From: CAYGZQ01 sp964354375 [NCBI: uncultured Planctomycetota bacterium]
GTDB lineage: Bacteria > JAJVIF01 > JAPKYR01
Length of the DNA: 57,461 bases
Direction of reading: 5' to 3'
Assembly: GCA_964354375.1 (NCBI GenBank)
Contig: CAYGZQ010000020.1
Span: 1 to 57,461 of the forward strand
Part shown: piece after piece, positions 16,238-24,889 of the stretch
How the letters are laid out: each line of letters begins with the position of its first letter
How positions within the stretch are numbered: position 1 is the stretch's first letter
Made by a program: the position numbers and the translations under genes
Notes under the pieces: model-generated
What the model saw: the letters and a program-made list of their open reading frames with translations, nothing else
Databases searched by the model: none
Told to the model about the DNA's origin: nothing

Positions 16238-17929
16238 ATGGAACTTGCATTTCTTGGCGCAACGCGGACAGTGACGGGATCGTGCTTCCTGGTCTCGGTG
16301 GGAGATCGTCGAGTGATGATCGACTGCGGTCTCTACCAGGGGTTTCCGGAACTAGAGGAGCGGAACTACACGCATCCGTCCGTCGACTGGGCGGAGGTTG
16401 ATGCGATTCTTCTGACTCACGCGCACATCGATCATTGCGGGTTGGTCCCCAGGGCGGTCAAGCTCGGGTTTAAAGGGCCGATCTACGCGCACTCAGCGAC
16501 GGTCGATCTTGCTGAAATCATGTTGAGGGACTCGTCGGAGCTGCACGAGAAGGAAGCCGAGTGGATGAGCCGTAAGCGTATTCGGGCCGGCAAAGCGCCT
16601 GTCGAGCCGCTCTACACAAAAGCCGATGTCGACGAGTGCCTGAAGCGATTCAGCGGTGTCGAGTATGAGAAGAAGCTTCAGGTATTTCCGGGCGTCGATG
16701 CCGAGTTCAGGGACGAGGGTCATATTCTGGGCTCGGCTGCGATTGCGCTGGACTGTGTCGAGGGCGACCTGGGGCGAAGGATTGTCTTCTCCGGCGATGT
16801 GGGCCATCACCAGGCGCCGATTCTCAGAGAGCCACAGGGATTCGAGCGGGCCGATGCGGCGCTTCTGGAGACGACGTACGGAAACAGAGTCCATGAGACG
16901 CCCGCGGACAGATGGACCAAGCTCAGGAAGATCATCGTCCAGGCGCAGTCGGACCAGGGCAAGGTGGTGATCCCGGCATTCACCGTCGGCCGGACCCAGG
17001 AGCTTCTCTACATCCTCGGCGACATGCTGAAGAAAGACGAGATTCCGCGCATTCCGATTTTTCTCGACAGCCCGATGGCGATCGCCGCGACGAACGTCCA
17101 CGAGAGACATCCCGAGTGTTTCGATCGTGAGACGCTTGACCGGATCAAGCAAGGCGACAATCCCTTTCATCCGGAGACGGTCAGGTTCAGCCAGACGGTC
17201 GAGGAGTCGATGAAGATCAACGCGTTGAAGGGCAGCGCGGTGATAATAGCGGGCGGAGGCATGTGCGAGGGCGGTCGTATCGTGCATCACCTGAAGCACA
17301 CGATTTTCGATCGACGGAACCAGCTTGTGTTTGTGGGGTACCAGGTGGAGGGTACGCTGGGACGGCTGATCTTGAACGGGGTGAAGAAGATAAAGCTGTT
17401 CGGGGAGGAGATCGCGGTGAACGCGCGGATATCGGCGATCGGGGCGTTCAGCGCTCATGCCGACAAGAACGGGCTGGTGGACTGGCTGAGGCATTTCGCC
17501 CAGCCGCCGAAGGTCGTGTTCCTGGTTCACGGCGAGGAGCGTGTGGCCGAGCAGTTTGCGTCGACGGTCAGGGAGGAGCTCGGATACGTTCCCTACATGC
17601 CCAGGCTCGGTCAGCGGGTGGATCTGGACAGGCTCGATGACCTTGCGCTCGGAAAGAGGAGGTTCGTGCAACCCGCGACGCCCAAGCCGGGGGATGTAAG
17701 AGAGATCGTCGCGCGTGTGGGTATGCTTGGGAGCGAATTCCAGTCCGCTGTCGAGAGCTACGTCGGCGAGCTCGGGAGGCGGGTCAAGGTCGCCCAGACC
17801 GGCGGCCAGGAGCCTCATTGGCGTACGGAGGATGCGGCCGAAATCCTGACCCACATGGCGGAGGCCGTCGGCGGCGACATCGACAAGCTCGAGAAGCTGA
17901 TAGAATCCTCGAAGCCGCCGGACGACTGA
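16238..17929 (+). CDS. Metallo-beta-lactamase/beta-CASP RNA-processing exonuclease
   Basis: The start MELAFLGATRTVTGSCFLV is typical of this family. The zinc motif LTHAHIDHCG (HxHxDH) is intact, followed by DEGHILGSAAI, the beta-CASP domain (VVIPAFTVGRTQELLYIL), GGGMCEGGRIVHHLKH, GAFSAHADKNGL and a final LVHGEE. Such proteins (YSH1/CPSF73-like, bacterial group) cleave or trim RNA. At 563 residues it is about 100 longer than the minimal family; the extra C-terminal region looks helical. I chose ATG 16238 over the longer frame because the conserved strand begins there. Confidence 0.9.
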   Translation: MELAFLGATRTVTGSCFLVSVGDRRVMIDCGLYQGFPELEERNYTHPSVDWAEVDAILLTHAHIDHCGLVPRAVKLGFKGPIYAHSATVDLAEIMLRDSSELHEKEAEWMSRKRIRAGKAPVEPLYTKADVDECLKRFSGVEYEKKLQVFPGVDAEFRDEGHILGSAAIALDCVEGDLGRRIVFSGDVGHHQAPILREPQGFERADAALLETTYGNRVHETPADRWTKLRKIIVQAQSDQGKVVIPAFTVGRTQELLYILGDMLKKDEIPRIPIFLDSPMAIAATNVHERHPECFDRETLDRIKQGDNPFHPETVRFSQTVEESMKINALKGSAVIIAGGGMCEGGRIVHHLKHTIFDRRNQLVFVGYQVEGTLGRLILNGVKKIKLFGEEIAVNARISAIGAFSAHADKNGLVDWLRHFAQPPKVVFLVHGEERVAEQFASTVREELGYVPYMPRLGQRVDLDRLDDLALGKRRFVQPATPKPGDVREIVARVGMLGSEFQSAVESYVGELGRRVKVAQTGGQEPHWRTEDAAEILTHMAEAVGGDIDKLEKLIESSKPPDD

Positions 17930-17943
17930 GGGCCACCCGTGCC

Positions 17944-18110
17944 GACCACGTCTCGTGTTTCGGGATTTGGAGAGCAACTCGTCTCGAGTTGCGGGCTGCG
18001 GCGGAATGCGGGACGCATTCGGCTCCGAGGTCCGAAGCACGGGACGTGCTCGGCACGGTCCGAAGCACGAGACGTGCTCGGCACGGGTCCGAAGCACGGG
18101 ACGTGCTCGG
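17944..18110. repeat. Hairpin array 1: six mini-hairpins with RGA/TCY triloops (family A)
   Basis: Six perfect hairpins follow one another. Stems and loops are: CACG/tct (17947-17957), GCAACTCG/tct (17974-17992), GAATGCG/gga (18004-18020), then three near-identical 22-nt units at 18032-18053, 18060-18081 and 18089-18110 with GCACG stems and loops gga, aga, gga. In these units the stem is extended by CCGA pairing with TCGG around one unpaired A. Stem sequences differ but pairing is kept, and the loop-closing bases are always CG. The array fills the gap between the convergent nuclease and STAS genes. Confidence 0.85.
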
Positions 18111-18115
18111 CACAG

Positions 18116-18145
18116 AAAAAAAAGGGCTCGGAGGCCCTTTTCTTC
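18116..18145. terminator. Bidirectional terminator between the nuclease and STAS genes
   Basis: AAAAGGGC (18120-18127) pairs with GCCCTTTT (18134-18141) around a 6-nt loop, with an A-run on the left and a T-run on the right. It can terminate both the plus-strand nuclease transcript and the minus-strand STAS transcript. Confidence 0.85.
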
Positions 18146-18170
18146 GTGTCCGGACGGAAGGGTTGAGGCG

Positions 18171-18506
18171 CTAGAAGCTTGCGATGGCGTCGTTTTCGGC
18201 CTCGAAAATCTGGAAGACCTTGTTGAGGCGCGTCAGCTCGAAGATGTTACGCACATCGGGCTGCAGGCCCCAGAGCCTGAGGTCTCCGTTCTGACGGTTG
18301 GTGTTCTTGAGGCCGGAAACCAGGACTCCGAGTCCGGCGGAATCCATGTAGGGGACCTCGGACAGATTCACGAGAATCCAGACCTTGCCGCCCTCGATTT
18401 TCTCGTTGAGGGTCAGTTTCAAGTCTCCCGCACTGCGAGCATCAAGGTCTCCGGCAACGTCGACCACGAGCACGTCACTACCTTCTTCACGGCACTTGAT
18501 CTCCAT
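18171..18506 (-). CDS. STAS-domain anti-sigma factor antagonist (RsbV/SpoIIAA-like)
   Basis: This 111-residue protein is a single STAS domain. The phosphorylation site is MDSAGLGVLVSGLK, with the conserved Ser after Asp. Proteins of this family bind an RsbW/SpoIIAB-type kinase when unphosphorylated and so release its partner. The ATG at 18506 is preceded by AAGGAG at ideal spacing; the 29 upstream codons in the same frame are leader. About 1.2 kb upstream on the same strand lies a protein that fuses a SpoIIE phosphatase with an RsbW-like kinase, its likely partner. A 7-bp hairpin (18569-18589) lies in the gap upstream. Confidence 0.93.
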   Translation of the reverse strand: MEIKCREEGSDVLVVDVAGDLDARSAGDLKLTLNEKIEGGKVWILVNLSEVPYMDSAGLGVLVSGLKNTNRQNGDLRLWGLQPDVRNIFELTRLNKVFQIFEAENDAIASF

Positions 18507-18661
18507 AGGAGACTCCTTGGTCATGCCGGCAGGGCCGGCAGATGTAAGCTGTATTAATATCGACGGTTCCGGGCGAAAGTTTCGCCCGGTCACTCTTAAT
18601 CAAAGCTAATACGAAAAGGCGATAGATGCAAGCCCGTGAGGGAGTGGGAGGGCCCGGATCG

Positions 18662-19546
18662 CTAGTGCGTGCCGTACATGAGCGACTGGAAGTCGAGCCT
18701 CATGGGCTCGCCGAGAATCTGGGTCGCGGCGCCTGAGGGCTCGACCGAGAAAAGCTCCATGTCGATGGTCGCGGGGCCGCTGTGGGCATTCCAGTTCCCC
18801 GTCAGCATGACGCAGGGGAGGATCGGAGTCTTGTCGGTGTAGAACACTGAGCCTGTCTGTCCGTCCTCGGCGCTCGACGTGAACGTGTAAAGCCATCCGT
18901 TGAACGTGCCGGCCTCGACGGTCGTCTGGCTCGGACCGTTCTCGGTGTTGTAGAGGACGGGATTCTCGACAAAGGTCACGCCGAGGTTGCGTCCGGTGAC
19001 GAAATCCTCAGGGAGGTCGTCACCGACGGCGTAGCTGGCGAATATGGGGAGGATGAATCCGCCAACGAGCGCCGGATCGACATCGTAGGGCACCCAACGG
19101 TTGTACTGGAAAACGAGTGATTGGATGAACGCGGGATCAGTGATGTCGTAGTAGAACTTCGACGGGTCGACCGCAGCCCGGACGAGATCGTAGTACGGGA
19201 CGAGCATCTTCATGCGGATCGCGCTCGGGAGCTCCCCGTAGTTCTGGATGAAAATCTCCTGCGCATCGGCCGGAAGACCGGTTATCCCTGTGATGTCGAA
19301 TTCGATGCTGTAAAGATCGGTACTGCCGGACTTCTGGGTGCCGAGAACGGCGACGCGGAGGTCGAACGTGGTCGAGTCCGCTCCCTGGTTGAGGACGCAA
19401 TGGTAGTTGACGGCCCTGCCGACCTTCCAGGGCGATTCCGGCCAGTCGGGCTGAGGGGGAATCGAATAGCTCGCGGCGCCGGCGGAAACGGCGAGGATCG
19501 CGAGCGCGAACACGGCCAAGGCTGAAACACTGAGAATTCTCTTCAT
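18662..19546 (-). CDS. Secreted protein of unknown function
   Basis: The N-terminus MKRILSVSALAVFALAILAV followed by SAGAA is a clear Sec signal peptide with a cut site after about residue 24. The mature part (about 270 residues) is rich in beta-strand, Tyr and aromatic residues, has no repeats, and shows no motif that I recognise. ATG 19546 follows GAGGAG at 7 nt and is preferred to the ATG two codons upstream. It sits between the phosphatase/kinase fusion and the STAS gene on the same strand, so it may be an output or sensor of that module. That link is inference from position only. Confidence 0.8.
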   Translation of the reverse strand: MKRILSVSALAVFALAILAVSAGAASYSIPPQPDWPESPWKVGRAVNYHCVLNQGADSTTFDLRVAVLGTQKSGSTDLYSIEFDITGITGLPADAQEIFIQNYGELPSAIRMKMLVPYYDLVRAAVDPSKFYYDITDPAFIQSLVFQYNRWVPYDVDPALVGGFILPIFASYAVGDDLPEDFVTGRNLGVTFVENPVLYNTENGPSQTTVEAGTFNGWLYTFTSSAEDGQTGSVFYTDKTPILPCVMLTGNWNAHSGPATIDMELFSVEPSGAATQILGEPMRLDFQSLMYGTH

Positions 19547-19704
19547 GTGCAAACTCCTCGAACTGATAACTTAAGAGGTCATTTATCTGCAGACACCCTG
19601 GAAACAGGACGCCGCTACGGCAACGATTGTATCCGCCCGGCACTGTCCGATGCAACATCTGTCCCGATAGTCTTGCGTTTAGATGTGAACCGACGCTCGG
19701 AGGT

Positions 19705-21759
19705 TCAATCCTTCGGCTTCTCCGCGGACTTGTGAAGGCGCTTGACCATGGTGACTTCGTTCCCGACATCGTTGAAGCTGACCTCATCCATCATCTTGAG
19801 GGTGAGGAACACGCCTCTGCCGCCGGGGTGCATGAGATTCTCCATGAGAGTGGGGTCGGGGATCATGCCGAAATCGAAGCCCGGACCCTGGTCGCGGACC
19901 TTGAGGATCAGCTTGTCGGCTTCCACGAGGTAGCTGATGGTGATCTGCCTTCTCTCGTCGCCGCGATGCCCGTGACGGAAGGCGTTGGTCACGCACTCGT
20001 CCAGGGACAGTCTCACCTTGAAAAGCGCGTCCTCGTCCACGCCTCGCAGTCGAAGCTCGTCGAGCAGGTTCTCCATGACCTCGGTGAACGTGTACGGGGG
20101 AATGGCCATGGCGGTCCAGCTGTCGGGAACGACCGTAAGCAGGGCAAGCGCGATGTCGTCAAGCTGCTCGCGGCTTCCCTGGAACTCCTTGACCTCGTTC
20201 TCAATGACCTTGATGAGGTTTTTCGAGCCGAGGGAGCTGCTTTTCCGGAAGAGCTCCACGAGGCGGTCGTGACCGAACCTCTCGCCTGCCGGACTGGTTG
20301 CGTCGATGAGGCCGTCGGTATAGAAAAGAAGCCTGTCGCCTTCGCCGAGATCGATCTGCAAGGTGACGTAGCGACTGTCGGGGAAGATCCCGAGCGGGAG
20401 GCCTTCGCCCTCAAGAAAGGTCACCTGTCCGGTTTCCTTGTGCCACCACAGGGGAAGCTCGTGTCCGGCGCGCGAGAACGTCATGCGCAACTGCGTTACG
20501 TGTATCTTGGCATAGAAGCAGGTGGCGTACCAGTATTCGCCCTTTACCTGCTGGTAGAGCGCTTCATTTACCCGCTCGAGCACCTTCATGGGGGGAGTAA
20601 GGGCGCCGGCCTGGTTCGCGAGCATCCCGTGCACGCTCATCGCCATTAGGCTGCCCGGAATTCCCTTGCCCACGACATCCCCGACTATCAGGCCTATCGT
20701 GTTGGGACCGAGATCGAAGATGTCGAAGAAGTCGCCGGCGAGCTCCCGGGCCGCGATGAGCCTTGTGGCGATCCTGATCCTTTTTTTCTGGTAGTTCGAA
20801 GGGAAGAAATTCTGCTGGAGTCGGCTTGCGAGCTCGATCTCCTGGCTGTGCCTGCGTTCGCGTCGATTGGCCTCCCTGCGTGACAGCACGTCCCGGGTGA
20901 CATCGTCGGCGAGCAGCAGCATGCCTGCGGGGGGGGTGGTATCCTCGGGGTATGCCGATCCCCTCAAGCGCAGGAATTTCCCCTCGATGGTCTCAGCGCC
21001 GGAAATGTCTTCGTCGTCCTGCGAGTCTCCGGCCCCGAGCCTCGCGATGACCTCGAACGGCTGGCCGCTTTCGAGAAGCCTGGCGACGAGGTAGTCGCAG
21101 TCGGTTCCGAGGATTGGCTGGTCCTTGAGGTTGCGGCCCGTCAGGGACTCCGGGGGTATTCCTGTCAGAGTCGAAAATGCGTCGTTGGATTCGATCACGA
21201 TCCCGTTGCCGTCGGCCATCAGCAGGCCCTCGGGAAGCCTTCGCAACGCTTCCTGGTGTATCCCCTGCTCCCCGTTATTGGCGACATGGCTTACGAGCGC
21301 CGAAAGCCCTATCGAGGCTATCTGCGCAAGCCCCTCCACCTTCTGTCCGACCGAATCCCGAAGCCCGGAGAGGTCGGCGGGAGGTATGCTGCCGAGCGCG
21401 CATGCGATCCCGAGAAGCCTGGTTCCGTCCTTCAGCGGGACGCAGACGATGACATCGAACAGGCGCGTGTCGAAATGCTGTGAGATCTCCGCGTATTTTC
21501 GTTCGGACGGGATCGTGTCCTTGTGGAGGACGCAGTACTGCGGCTTGATCTGAACATACTGCCTCAGGGAGGCCATGAGGCTTCGCCAGTCGATGTCGGG
21601 CAGGGGATCCTTCTGAGAGGCGAAGACATATCGTTCCCGGCCGATGCTTGTGTCGACAAAAGCGGCGTAGCTGCACTGTGTCGCATCCAGAAGCTGCGCC
21701 AGGAAAGAGTCGATCAGCACTCGCCAGGTTCGATTCTCCACCATGCTCCCTTGAGTCAT
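19705..21759 (-). CDS. PAS-SpoIIE phosphatase-RsbW-like kinase fusion (partner-switching regulator)
   Basis: In order, the protein has an N-terminal GAF-like region (about 15-150), a PAS domain (EALRRLPEGLLMADGNGIVI, SNDAFSTLTGIPPESLTG), and a PP2C/SpoIIE phosphatase domain with metal motifs AGDFFDIFDLG, LIVGDVVGKGIPGSLMAM and LLFYTDGLIDATSPAG. The C-terminal HATPase_c domain resembles RsbW (LSLDECVTNAFRHGHRGDER, LKVRDQGPGFDF, GRGVFLTLKMMD). One polypeptide thus carries both the phosphatase and the kinase that act on a STAS antagonist such as the nearby gene. The start is uncertain; ATG 21759 has a G-rich SD, while the frame is open to GTG 21795. An extended -10 box lies upstream. Confidence 0.92.
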   Translation of the reverse strand: MTQGSMVENRTWRVLIDSFLAQLLDATQCSYAAFVDTSIGRERYVFASQKDPLPDIDWRSLMASLRQYVQIKPQYCVLHKDTIPSERKYAEISQHFDTRLFDVIVCVPLKDGTRLLGIACALGSIPPADLSGLRDSVGQKVEGLAQIASIGLSALVSHVANNGEQGIHQEALRRLPEGLLMADGNGIVIESNDAFSTLTGIPPESLTGRNLKDQPILGTDCDYLVARLLESGQPFEVIARLGAGDSQDDEDISGAETIEGKFLRLRGSAYPEDTTPPAGMLLLADDVTRDVLSRREANRRERRHSQEIELASRLQQNFFPSNYQKKRIRIATRLIAARELAGDFFDIFDLGPNTIGLIVGDVVGKGIPGSLMAMSVHGMLANQAGALTPPMKVLERVNEALYQQVKGEYWYATCFYAKIHVTQLRMTFSRAGHELPLWWHKETGQVTFLEGEGLPLGIFPDSRYVTLQIDLGEGDRLLFYTDGLIDATSPAGERFGHDRLVELFRKSSSLGSKNLIKVIENEVKEFQGSREQLDDIALALLTVVPDSWTAMAIPPYTFTEVMENLLDELRLRGVDEDALFKVRLSLDECVTNAFRHGHRGDERRQITISYLVEADKLILKVRDQGPGFDFGMIPDPTLMENLMHPGGRGVFLTLKMMDEVSFNDVGNEVTMVKRLHKSAEKPKD

Positions 21760-21825
21760 TGCCCCCCGACCTTCCGTATCCTTGACCGTATTCACTTCAG
21801 ATTCGTGCAGTCTCCGTACGAGACG

Positions 21826-21834
21826 ATTATATCA
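21826..21834 (-). promoter_or_regulatory. Extended -10 promoter of the phosphatase/kinase fusion gene
   Basis: On the minus strand TGATATAAT is a consensus extended -10 element in the 77-nt gap after the TPR gene. A small 5-bp hairpin (GTCTC/GAGAC) follows in the leader. No convincing -35 hexamer is visible. Confidence 0.5.
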
Positions 21835-21872
21835 TTCAAAAAGTATGTGGTTTCGAGCAATGTCCAGCCGCA

Positions 21873-22937
21873 TCATGTCGGGCTGGGCTTTTTCGAGTTG
21901 CGGTCCGAGCCCTTGACGCTTCTGAAATCGGAAAGCAGTGCGAGGGCGTCGTTCTTTCCTGCGCGGCGAAGGACGCCTTCAAGCCTGGTCCAGCGGGTGG
22001 GGAGATCGGGCGGATTTGTCTCGCCCAGCACGCGTATCGCATCGCGCACCTGGCTGATAAGGTTCTCGCGGTCCGGCGTGATGAGGGCCAGCTCCACGCA
22101 CACCTGGGCGATCTCGCACAGGAGACGCCCGTCCTTCATTCTCTCCGCTTCCCGCCTGGCTTCGTGGAGCAGGCGCCTGGCCTCCTCGATCGCCCTGAGT
22201 CGGATGTTGATCTCGGCCGCGTTGACGAGCTGCTTGAGGCGATTGTTGAGATATCCCGCCTGGCCGTAGAGATCGGAGGACCGCAGGAACATGGTCCTTG
22301 CCTGCCGATAGAGCTCTTCCTGCCTAGAAGGATTGAAGACTTCCTCCTGTCCGAGCTCGGCATGAATCATGGCAAGATTCGCGTTGAGCCATGCCTCGCG
22401 CTCGGTCTCGCTTCCGTTGGCGGTTTTGTCGTGACCGGCCTCCAGAGCCTGCGCGAGCTCGTCTCGAGCGCGCTCCGGCTCGCCGAAGCGGACGAAGAAG
22501 AGCGCTCTGTTGTTATAGAGCTTTACGGTCAGGTTGGGAGCCAGCTCGCCGGTATGCTCGAGCGCCAGTTTCAGCGCCTCGTCGAAGGCGTCCAGACCCT
22601 TTGCGTATTGCTTGCGCCTGCTGTACAGAAGCCCGAGGTTGGAGAGAATTCCAGTCCGCATCGGGATGGTCTCGTCGCCGAGCTTCACGGCTATTTTCAG
22701 AGCTTCCTCGAGGTGTCCGGTGGCCTCTTCGAAGCGACCGCAGTTCTTCTGCACGATTCCGAGGTTGTTGAAAATCTTCACCAGCCCATGCAGGCGCTCC
22801 TGCTCGGAGATACCGATGGTCTCCGCGGGTTTGCTGAACTCCGCCCTGAGGGCAGCGAGGATGGCGAGTGCACGGTCGTGCGAGCCTGCTCGCACCTCCT
22901 CCATTGCTCTCACCAGTTCTTTGTCGAGGTCAACCAT
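21873..22937 (-). CDS. TPR-repeat protein
   Basis: This 354-residue protein is entirely helical, with at least five TPR units. Examples are IFNNLGIVQKNCGRFEEATG, TGILSNLGLLYSRRKQYAKG and LYNNRALFFVRFGEPERARD. It has no signal peptide or membrane segment, so it is a cytoplasmic scaffold. Position just upstream of the partner-switching protein suggests a signalling role, but partners cannot be named. A 14-nt palindrome of GGAACC and GGTTCC (22971-22984) lies in its leader region. Confidence 0.85.
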   Translation of the reverse strand: MVDLDKELVRAMEEVRAGSHDRALAILAALRAEFSKPAETIGISEQERLHGLVKIFNNLGIVQKNCGRFEEATGHLEEALKIAVKLGDETIPMRTGILSNLGLLYSRRKQYAKGLDAFDEALKLALEHTGELAPNLTVKLYNNRALFFVRFGEPERARDELAQALEAGHDKTANGSETEREAWLNANLAMIHAELGQEEVFNPSRQEELYRQARTMFLRSSDLYGQAGYLNNRLKQLVNAAEINIRLRAIEEARRLLHEARREAERMKDGRLLCEIAQVCVELALITPDRENLISQVRDAIRVLGETNPPDLPTRWTRLEGVLRRAGKNDALALLSDFRSVKGSDRNSKKPSPT

Positions 22938-22993
22938 TGGACGAGAAAGAAATATCCTTTTACCGGAACCCTGGTTCCATAATAGTGTCGCGA

Positions 22994-23022
22994 TTGCGCG
23001 GGATGGTTTTCCCGGCTACAAT
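22994..23022 (+). promoter_or_regulatory. Promoter of the 23.0 kb glycosyltransferase gene
   Basis: TTGCGC (22994-22999) and TACAAT (23017-23022) are spaced by 17 nt. The expected transcript start is about 40 nt before the TTG start codon. Confidence 0.5.
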
Positions 23023-23066
23023 GGCTCGAAGCCTGCCGGCAAGGGCCGAGGAAAGAGAGAAGGGCT

Positions 23067-24872
23067 TTGGAACCGCATCGAAGACAAGCATTGGGGGAAT
23101 TACCGGGCCTTTTCGCGATCTGGATCATCCTGGCGGCGCTGTTTGTGGCATGCGCCGTTGTTTCGTTCACCGTGACAACCGAGGATGCGTACATCAGCTT
23201 CCGGTACGCTCAGAACATAGCGGGGGGCTACGGACTGGTGTTCAACAGAGGGGAGGGAGCGGTGGAGGGGTATTCGAACCCGACCTGGGTGTTCCTTCTG
23301 ACAATCGCTGACATTTTGAGGCTAAATACGGTCAATGCCGCAAGATGTCTGGGCTTGTTTTTTGGAGCATTGACGCTTCTTGAGCTGATACTGCTGTTCA
23401 GGACGCTTGGGGAGGATCGGACGGCTTTGGGTGTGATGGCGGCGCTGGCTGTCGCGACAGCGCCGTGCTATCTCTTCTGGTCGCAGACCGGGCTTGAAAA
23501 CGGGCTTTTCATCTATCTACTCGTCCTGGGACTTCGCCTGGCGATCCAGGAGGAGAGGAATCCCAGGAGGTTTCCGTGTTCGGCGATCGCCTACCTCCTT
23601 CTGGCTCTGACACGTCCCGAGGGGATTTTGTATTTTGTCATTATTGGAGCATGGAAACTTGTAAAATCAAGGTCTGAAAAGCAAGGAAAGACATTGGGAC
23701 GATTCCTGCTCTGGGCCGGGCTTGTGATCGCTCTCTTTATCGCTTTCCTCCTCTGGCGGTATTCGGTCTTCCACGAATGGGTGCCGAACACTTTCTTCGC
23801 CAAGGTCAACAACGGCCTTCGCTGGAACCTGAGAGTTGGGGCACGCTACCTCATCGGTTTCCTGAACCATTCCCTCTGGTCGCCTATGATCGTCCCGACC
23901 CTTGCCGCGCTGTGGTCGAGAAGGTCTCCCGCATCGGATCTGGGCCGCAGGCTGCTTTGGGCCGTGCTCCTGCAGGCGATGGCGTTGGTGCTTTTCGTGC
24001 TCTATGTGGGCGGCGACATTCACCCGAACGATCGATTCGGCGTACCCCTGATCGTGTTCGCGTCGATCTCCGCCTTCGTCCTGTTGTCCGCGCTTCCGGA
24101 CCAGTGCTTAAGGTGGTGGAAGAGCCCGGTCTTGTGGATTTCGACGCTTTTCGTCCTTGCGAATCTCGGATATTCGTTTCCGCCTGCGTACGGGATCGAG
24201 CCGCCGATAGGCCGACCCCCGAATTTTCTCGCCGCGAATCTCGCCGGACTTGTCGCAGGGAGAGTCAACCCGAACGACATCCTGAGTCGATTTGCCGATC
24301 CGCCGGTCGACGCGCTGGAGTTCGTGGGGCGGGACCTTGCCGCGGAGCCTGGGCTGGACGGGCTGATCGCGGCGGAGCAGTGCGGGAAAATCCCTTATTT
24401 CTACGGGGGACCGGTGCTCGACCTTCTCGGGCTGAACGATCCGAAGATCGCCCATATCGTTCATTCGGTCGGAACTTGGGATTTATACGCAAACGAAGTT
24501 TTGTCGCATTCCCCCGAGTCTTTCGTGATGGTTTACCGGGGCGGGCATTTCATCTCGCGGTACTACATCGAGAACACCGTCCTGAGCGAGCCGTTTCGAC
24601 GCCGCTACAGGCTGGACGCGATCTATCACGTCGAGTATTACTTCAGGGATATCGCAGGGGTCGAGCATAAGTTCAACTTCGAGCTCGTGAGATACCGTCC
24701 GGTCTCGGAGGACTCACTGACTCCTCTCACGGACGATGAGATCAGATGGTTTTCCGAGCACAATCCGAGCGTGGAGACCCCCGACGCGCTCGCGGAGGAG
24801 GTCGAGAGGTTCAGGAGGCTTAACGAGCAGGACGAAGAGAGAGTGATCCGTTTTCGTGTGGATCTGAATTAG
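23067..24872 (+). CDS. Polytopic GT-C glycosyltransferase-like membrane protein
   Basis: This 601-residue protein has about 10 membrane segments (residues 15-380) and a soluble C-terminal domain. The first external loop reads TTEDAYISFRYAQNIAGG and GLVFNRGEG followed by VEGYSNPTWVF. This acidic-pair/YISFRY/VEGY pattern is typical of GT-C enzymes such as AftB-type arabinosyltransferases. The donor should be a polyprenyl-phosphate sugar; the specificity is unknown. The start is TTG 23067 with GAGAGAAGG upstream. It is monocistronic and divergent from the TPR gene. Confidence 0.82.
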   Translation: MEPHRRQALGELPGLFAIWIILAALFVACAVVSFTVTTEDAYISFRYAQNIAGGYGLVFNRGEGAVEGYSNPTWVFLLTIADILRLNTVNAARCLGLFFGALTLLELILLFRTLGEDRTALGVMAALAVATAPCYLFWSQTGLENGLFIYLLVLGLRLAIQEERNPRRFPCSAIAYLLLALTRPEGILYFVIIGAWKLVKSRSEKQGKTLGRFLLWAGLVIALFIAFLLWRYSVFHEWVPNTFFAKVNNGLRWNLRVGARYLIGFLNHSLWSPMIVPTLAALWSRRSPASDLGRRLLWAVLLQAMALVLFVLYVGGDIHPNDRFGVPLIVFASISAFVLLSALPDQCLRWWKSPVLWISTLFVLANLGYSFPPAYGIEPPIGRPPNFLAANLAGLVAGRVNPNDILSRFADPPVDALEFVGRDLAAEPGLDGLIAAEQCGKIPYFYGGPVLDLLGLNDPKIAHIVHSVGTWDLYANEVLSHSPESFVMVYRGGHFISRYYIENTVLSEPFRRRYRLDAIYHVEYYFRDIAGVEHKFNFELVRYRPVSEDSLTPLTDDEIRWFSEHNPSVETPDALAEEVERFRRLNEQDEERVIRFRVDLN

Positions 24873-24889
24873 CGGCGGTTCGCAATGGC

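Noticed and set aside
17944-18110. CRISPR-like array
   Set aside because: The repeats are short hairpins separated by a few bases, without unique spacers of constant length and without cas genes.
17818-18174. Several overlapping ORFs in the hairpin arrays (both strands)
   Set aside because: They arise from the GC-rich tandem hairpins and read as low-complexity repeats; the same spurious peptides appear at 26.4 kb.
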